DNA of 8,869 bases from Chloroflexi bacterium UBA5177 (GTDB taxonomy: Bacteria; Chloroflexota; UBA5177). The position numbers and the translations under genes were made by a program. The notes under the pieces were generated by a model. The model saw nothing but the letters and a program-made list of their open reading frames with translations, was not told where the DNA came from and did not search any database. Of this stretch, positions 6,897-8,869 are shown one piece after another (position 1 is the first letter of the stretch; every line of letters starts with the position of its first letter). Location: positions 1-8,869 of the forward strand of contig DHWR01000251.1 in the NCBI GenBank assembly GCA_002413265.1. Reading direction: 5' to 3'.

Positions 6897-8210
6897 ATGA
6901 CCGCCATGCATGCACTAGCAGACGCCCTCGGCACCTCTTTCGACATGTTCTGGGAGGTCCTCTGGCCACTGGCCCTCGGCTTCCTGCTCTCGGCTATCGT
7001 CGAGACCGTGGTGTCGAAGCGCGCCGTGACCCGCGCGCTCGGCACCGATTCGGCAAAATCCGTTGCGGTTGCCGCTGCTCTCGGGGCGGCCTCGTCGTCC
7101 TGCTCGTACGCCGCAGTCGCCGTCGCGCGATCCCTCTTCCGCAAGGGCGCCACCTTCGCGAACGCCATCATCTTCGAGTTCGCGTCCACCAACCTCGTAT
7201 TCGAGCTCGGCCTGGTGCTGCTGATTCTCCTCGGCTGGCAGTTCCTGGTCGCCGAGATAGGCGGCGGAATCCTGATGGTCGTCGCGCTGGCCTTCGTCTT
7301 CAGGCTGACCCTTCGCCGCTGGCTGGTAGAGGAAGCCCGAGCTCAAGCGGAGCTCGGGCTGCCCGGAAAGATGGAGGGCCACGGCGCCATGGACATGTCC
7401 ATCACCGACGGGCCGTTCTTGCGGCGCCTCTTCTCGGATCGCGCCCTGACCGCGATCAGCCACTACTTTTTCATGAACATCTACAGTCTCTGGTACGACC
7501 TGCTCCTCGGCTTCCTGATAGCTGGAGCGCTGGCCGCCTGGGTCTCGAATTCTGTCTGGACGAAGTTCTTCCTGACCGGGCACGGCGCCGCCACCGAGGT
7601 GTGGGGCGCCTTCGTGGGTCCCCTGATCTCCGTCTTCAGCTTTGTCTGTTCGGTTGGGAACGTTCCGCTGGCAGCGGTGCTGTGGCGAGGGGGCATTAGT
7701 TTTGGCGGCGTGATAGCGTTCATCTTTGCCGACCTGATCATCATTCCGATCCTCGACATCTATCGCCGCTACTACGGCAAGCGCGCCGCGATCTACCTGG
7801 GCGTGGCCTCGTACGCCACCATGAGTCTTGCCGGGCTCGCCGTGGGCGCTGCCTTCCACGTGCTTGGCGCCGTTCCGACGAACCGCAACGTAACGATCCT
7901 CTTTTCACATCCCGCCTGGAATTACACCAGCTTCCTGAACCTCGCATTCTTGATGCTGACTGCCCTGCTCGGGATCCGCTTCCTCCAAACCGGAGGAATT
8001 CAGATGCTGAAGGCGATGGAGGTACCCCCCGACGAGCGTCGCGATGCCACCGTCGATCCGGTCTGCGGAATGTCGGTCGATCCGAGTACCGACCAACGAC
8101 TGAAGCTCGACGGTGTCACCTACCTTTTCTGTTCCTCCGGCTGCCGCGCGCCCTTCGAGAAAGACCAAGCCCGCTACACGACTCGTCCCCAGAACCGGAT
8201 TTCGTCGTAG
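6897..8210 (+). CDS. COG0701/DUF318-type permease with C-terminal YHS metal-binding domain
   Basis: 437 residues. The start region aligns with family N-termini shortly before the conserved MFWEVLWPLALGF (17-29). Two internally related halves each hold a cysteine loop: SSSCSYAAVAVARSLFRKGA (66-85, Cys69) and SFVCSVGNVPLAAVLWRGG (248-266, Cys251). Both lead into segments ending EFASTNLVFELG (94-105) and FADLIIIPILDIYR (277-290). A loop with GHGAMDM (161-167) could touch metal. The C-terminal YHS domain (about 384-425) has DPVCGM (Cys390) and CSSGC (Cys412, Cys416), as in heavy-metal ATPases and related proteins. The family moves metal, metalloid or organoarsenical compounds across the cytoplasmic membrane; copper or a similar soft metal is plausible but not shown. 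The classic CSC motif of ArsP is CSY here, so it is not a clear arsenical pump. It faces a SHOCT protein gene downstream. The leader is unusual. Confidence 0.88.
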   Translation: MTAMHALADALGTSFDMFWEVLWPLALGFLLSAIVETVVSKRAVTRALGTDSAKSVAVAAALGAASSSCSYAAVAVARSLFRKGATFANAIIFEFASTNLVFELGLVLLILLGWQFLVAEIGGGILMVVALAFVFRLTLRRWLVEEARAQAELGLPGKMEGHGAMDMSITDGPFLRRLFSDRALTAISHYFFMNIYSLWYDLLLGFLIAGALAAWVSNSVWTKFFLTGHGAATEVWGAFVGPLISVFSFVCSVGNVPLAAVLWRGGISFGGVIAFIFADLIIIPILDIYRRYYGKRAAIYLGVASYATMSLAGLAVGAAFHVLGAVPTNRNVTILFSHPAWNYTSFLNLAFLMLTALLGIRFLQTGGIQMLKAMEVPPDERRDATVDPVCGMSVDPSTDQRLKLDGVTYLFCSSGCRAPFEKDQARYTTRPQNRISS

Positions 8211-8437
8211 GGGGCGATCTGCGCCCTCCTCGCAACCGCCAATACCGCCCCACAACACCTCTCCGTCCCCAATTCGGCATCCGCCGTAGGGACGAGCCGC
8301 TTCGCCCTCCTCCCAATAAGCAAAACCGTCCCGCCTCCACCCCTACCTTTCCCCATCTGGCGTAGTGACGGCTTCAGCCCGTCGTAACTCTTCCAACCTC
8401 CAACACCGCCCCCCGCCACTTCGCCACCCCCGTTCGA
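8184..8437. repeat. Degenerate tandem CGTAG-hairpin repeats, period about 76-80 bp
   Basis: CGTAG recurs at 8206, 8285 and 8361 (steps 79 and 76). The first two are preceded by a related string starting CGTCCCC (8184 and 8264). Each CGTAG is followed by an imperfect hairpin and then a C/A-rich tract. The best stem is GGGGGCG (8210-8216) with CGCCCTC (8222-8228), one G-T pair, directly at the permease stop codon. The first unit covers the last codons and the TAG of the permease. The gap 8211-8532 holds this array, one doubtful - strand ORF and nothing else I can name. No T-run marks a terminator. Confidence 0.5.
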
Positions 8438-8510
8438 AATCCCGTACAGCGGGAGTCCGGTCCGGGAGGACCTTCTCGACCACGTTGTTGAGCTGTCCCG
8501 GACGATTCAT
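8343..8510 (-). CDS. Doubtful 55-residue ORF downstream of the SHOCT gene
   Basis: This ORF starts with ATG at 8510, 22 nt after the stop of the SHOCT gene on the same strand, and begins MNRPGQLNNVVEKVLPDR. The first 30 residues have a coding-like, amphipathic composition. The second half (Gly/Arg/Trp-rich) runs into the degenerate repeat region and looks non-coding. A weak GGA lies about 9 nt before the start. I do not recognise it. It may be a small gene of the SHOCT operon, the start of a gene cut short by repeat insertion, or chance. Confidence 0.22.
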   Translation of the reverse strand: MNRPGQLNNVVEKVLPDRTPAVRDFERGWRSGGGRCWRLEELRRAEAVTTPDGER

Positions 8511-8532
8511 TGCTACTCGTCCGATTCCGCGA

Positions 8533-8856
8533 TCAGCGCGCCACGGTTTCGACTTCCCGTTCGTGCGACGTCTCCTCGACGCCCGCATTGTGTGCACCTG
8601 GGTCGTCGAACCGCAGCATCTCACGCTTGTGCGCGTACTCCCGGTCGTCGATCTCGCCTCTGGCAAAGCGCTCCGCCAGGATCGTGTCTGGCGACTTGCT
8701 CCGCTGATCAGAGAAGGCTGCCTGCGGTGCTGGTGTGGTCAGATAGCGCGCCAGTACCACGATTCCCCAGATCACAAGACCCCAGAAGATGACCATGGAC
8801 ACGCTCATGCCCAGCCATCCCCACGGGCCCCATCCGGTGTGCCAATTCCACATCAT
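8533..8856 (-). CDS. SHOCT-domain small membrane protein
   Basis: 107 residues with a good ribosome site. The N-terminus is Trp/Met/His-rich (MMWNWHTGWGPWGW), followed by one membrane helix (about 14-38) and a short linker. A SHOCT domain follows at about 57-82, with the typical pattern ILAERFARGEIDDREYAHK (59-77) and a following Leu. The tail (about 83-107) is acidic and polar. SHOCT modules are short C-terminal helical units, thought to help oligomerisation or membrane tethering, and have no known enzymatic role. Small TM-SHOCT proteins are often found near copper and heavy-metal genes, which fits the YHS permease facing it here, although the two genes are convergent and so not one operon. 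Its exact function is unknown. Confidence 0.85.
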   Translation of the reverse strand: MMWNWHTGWGPWGWLGMSVSMVIFWGLVIWGIVVLARYLTTPAPQAAFSDQRSKSPDTILAERFARGEIDDREYAHKREMLRFDDPGAHNAGVEETSHEREVETVAR

Positions 8857-8863
8857 GACGTTT

Positions 8864-8869
8864 TCCTTC
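8864..8869 (-). promoter_or_regulatory. Shine-Dalgarno site of the SHOCT gene
   Basis: Read on the - strand, GAAGGA lies 7 nt before the ATG at 8856 and supports that start over the second ATG at 8853. The promoter is outside the window. Confidence 0.6.

Larger units (their letters stand above)
6710..6944 (+). repeat. Tandem array of permease gene starts separated by hairpin repeats
   Basis: Three related 48-bp blocks start at ATGs 6710, 6803 and 6897 (steps of 93 and 94 bp). The third is the real permease start. Block 2 matches block 3 at 44 of 48 bases and block 1 matches it at 42 of 48 (my hand count). Between blocks lie near-identical hairpin segments (6758-6802 and 6851-6896). The core GCAGACGCCCTCGGCACCT is shared by blocks 1 and 3. 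Blocks 1 and 2 leave the gene at the same point, after the TTCGAC/TTCGCC codons, where the hairpin segment begins. This is a segmental tandem duplication of a gene 5' end. Confidence 0.85.

Noticed and set aside
6545..7192. - strand ORFs reading through the hairpin repeats (MAPLKGC...)
   Set aside because: They contain the repeat translated backwards and overlap the ends of real + strand genes.
6915..7859. Long - strand ORF (314 codons) antisense to the permease
   Set aside because: It mirrors the high-GC permease gene, lacks domains or hydrophobic pattern, and the + strand frame has a clear family match.

Overview
The window is GC-rich bacterial DNA with five well-supported genes on both strands, two of which have no clear ribosome binding site (the + strand glycosyltransferase and the permease). 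Large GT39-type membrane proteins, a zinc-ribbon/NHL-propeller protein, a YcaQ/HTH_42 protein and short hairpin repeats beginning 'CGTAG' together suggest a high-GC, probably soil-dwelling lineage such as Chloroflexota, Dormibacterota or a deep actinobacterial relative. No rRNA or other taxonomic marker is present, so this is inference only.

Left part (1-5159): a divergent cell-envelope locus. On the - strand, a membrane-anchored protein (double zinc ribbon, one transmembrane helix, six NHL-like blades; 1704-3005) is followed after 57 bp by a GT39-like polytopic membrane protein that runs off the left edge (1-1646). On the + strand, facing away from them across an AT-rich intergenic stretch, is a second GT39-like protein (3177-5159). 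The two GT39-like proteins share motifs and domain order, so they look like distant paralogues around a putative scaffold or sensor protein.

Middle part (5160-6629): a hairpin repeat lies just after the second GT39-like gene. It is followed by a complete YcaQ-family (HTH_42) gene with a good Shine-Dalgarno site and the QxD motif of interstrand-crosslink DNA glycosylases.

Right part (6630-8869): a COG0701/DUF318-type permease fused to a C-terminal YHS metal-binding domain (6897-8210), then a convergent SHOCT-domain membrane protein (8533-8856), with a doubtful 55-codon ORF behind it. The permease start is unusual. Its first 16 codons, together with a 37-bp hairpin repeat, occur as tandem imperfect copies upstream, creating two 24-residue leader ORFs whose stop codons lie in the hairpin loop. 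The same 37-bp repeat is found, base for base, behind the GT39-like gene 1.6 kb away. A second, degenerate set of CGTAG-hairpin repeats with a period of about 76-80 bp overlaps the permease stop codon. These repeat structures are the most unusual content of the window.
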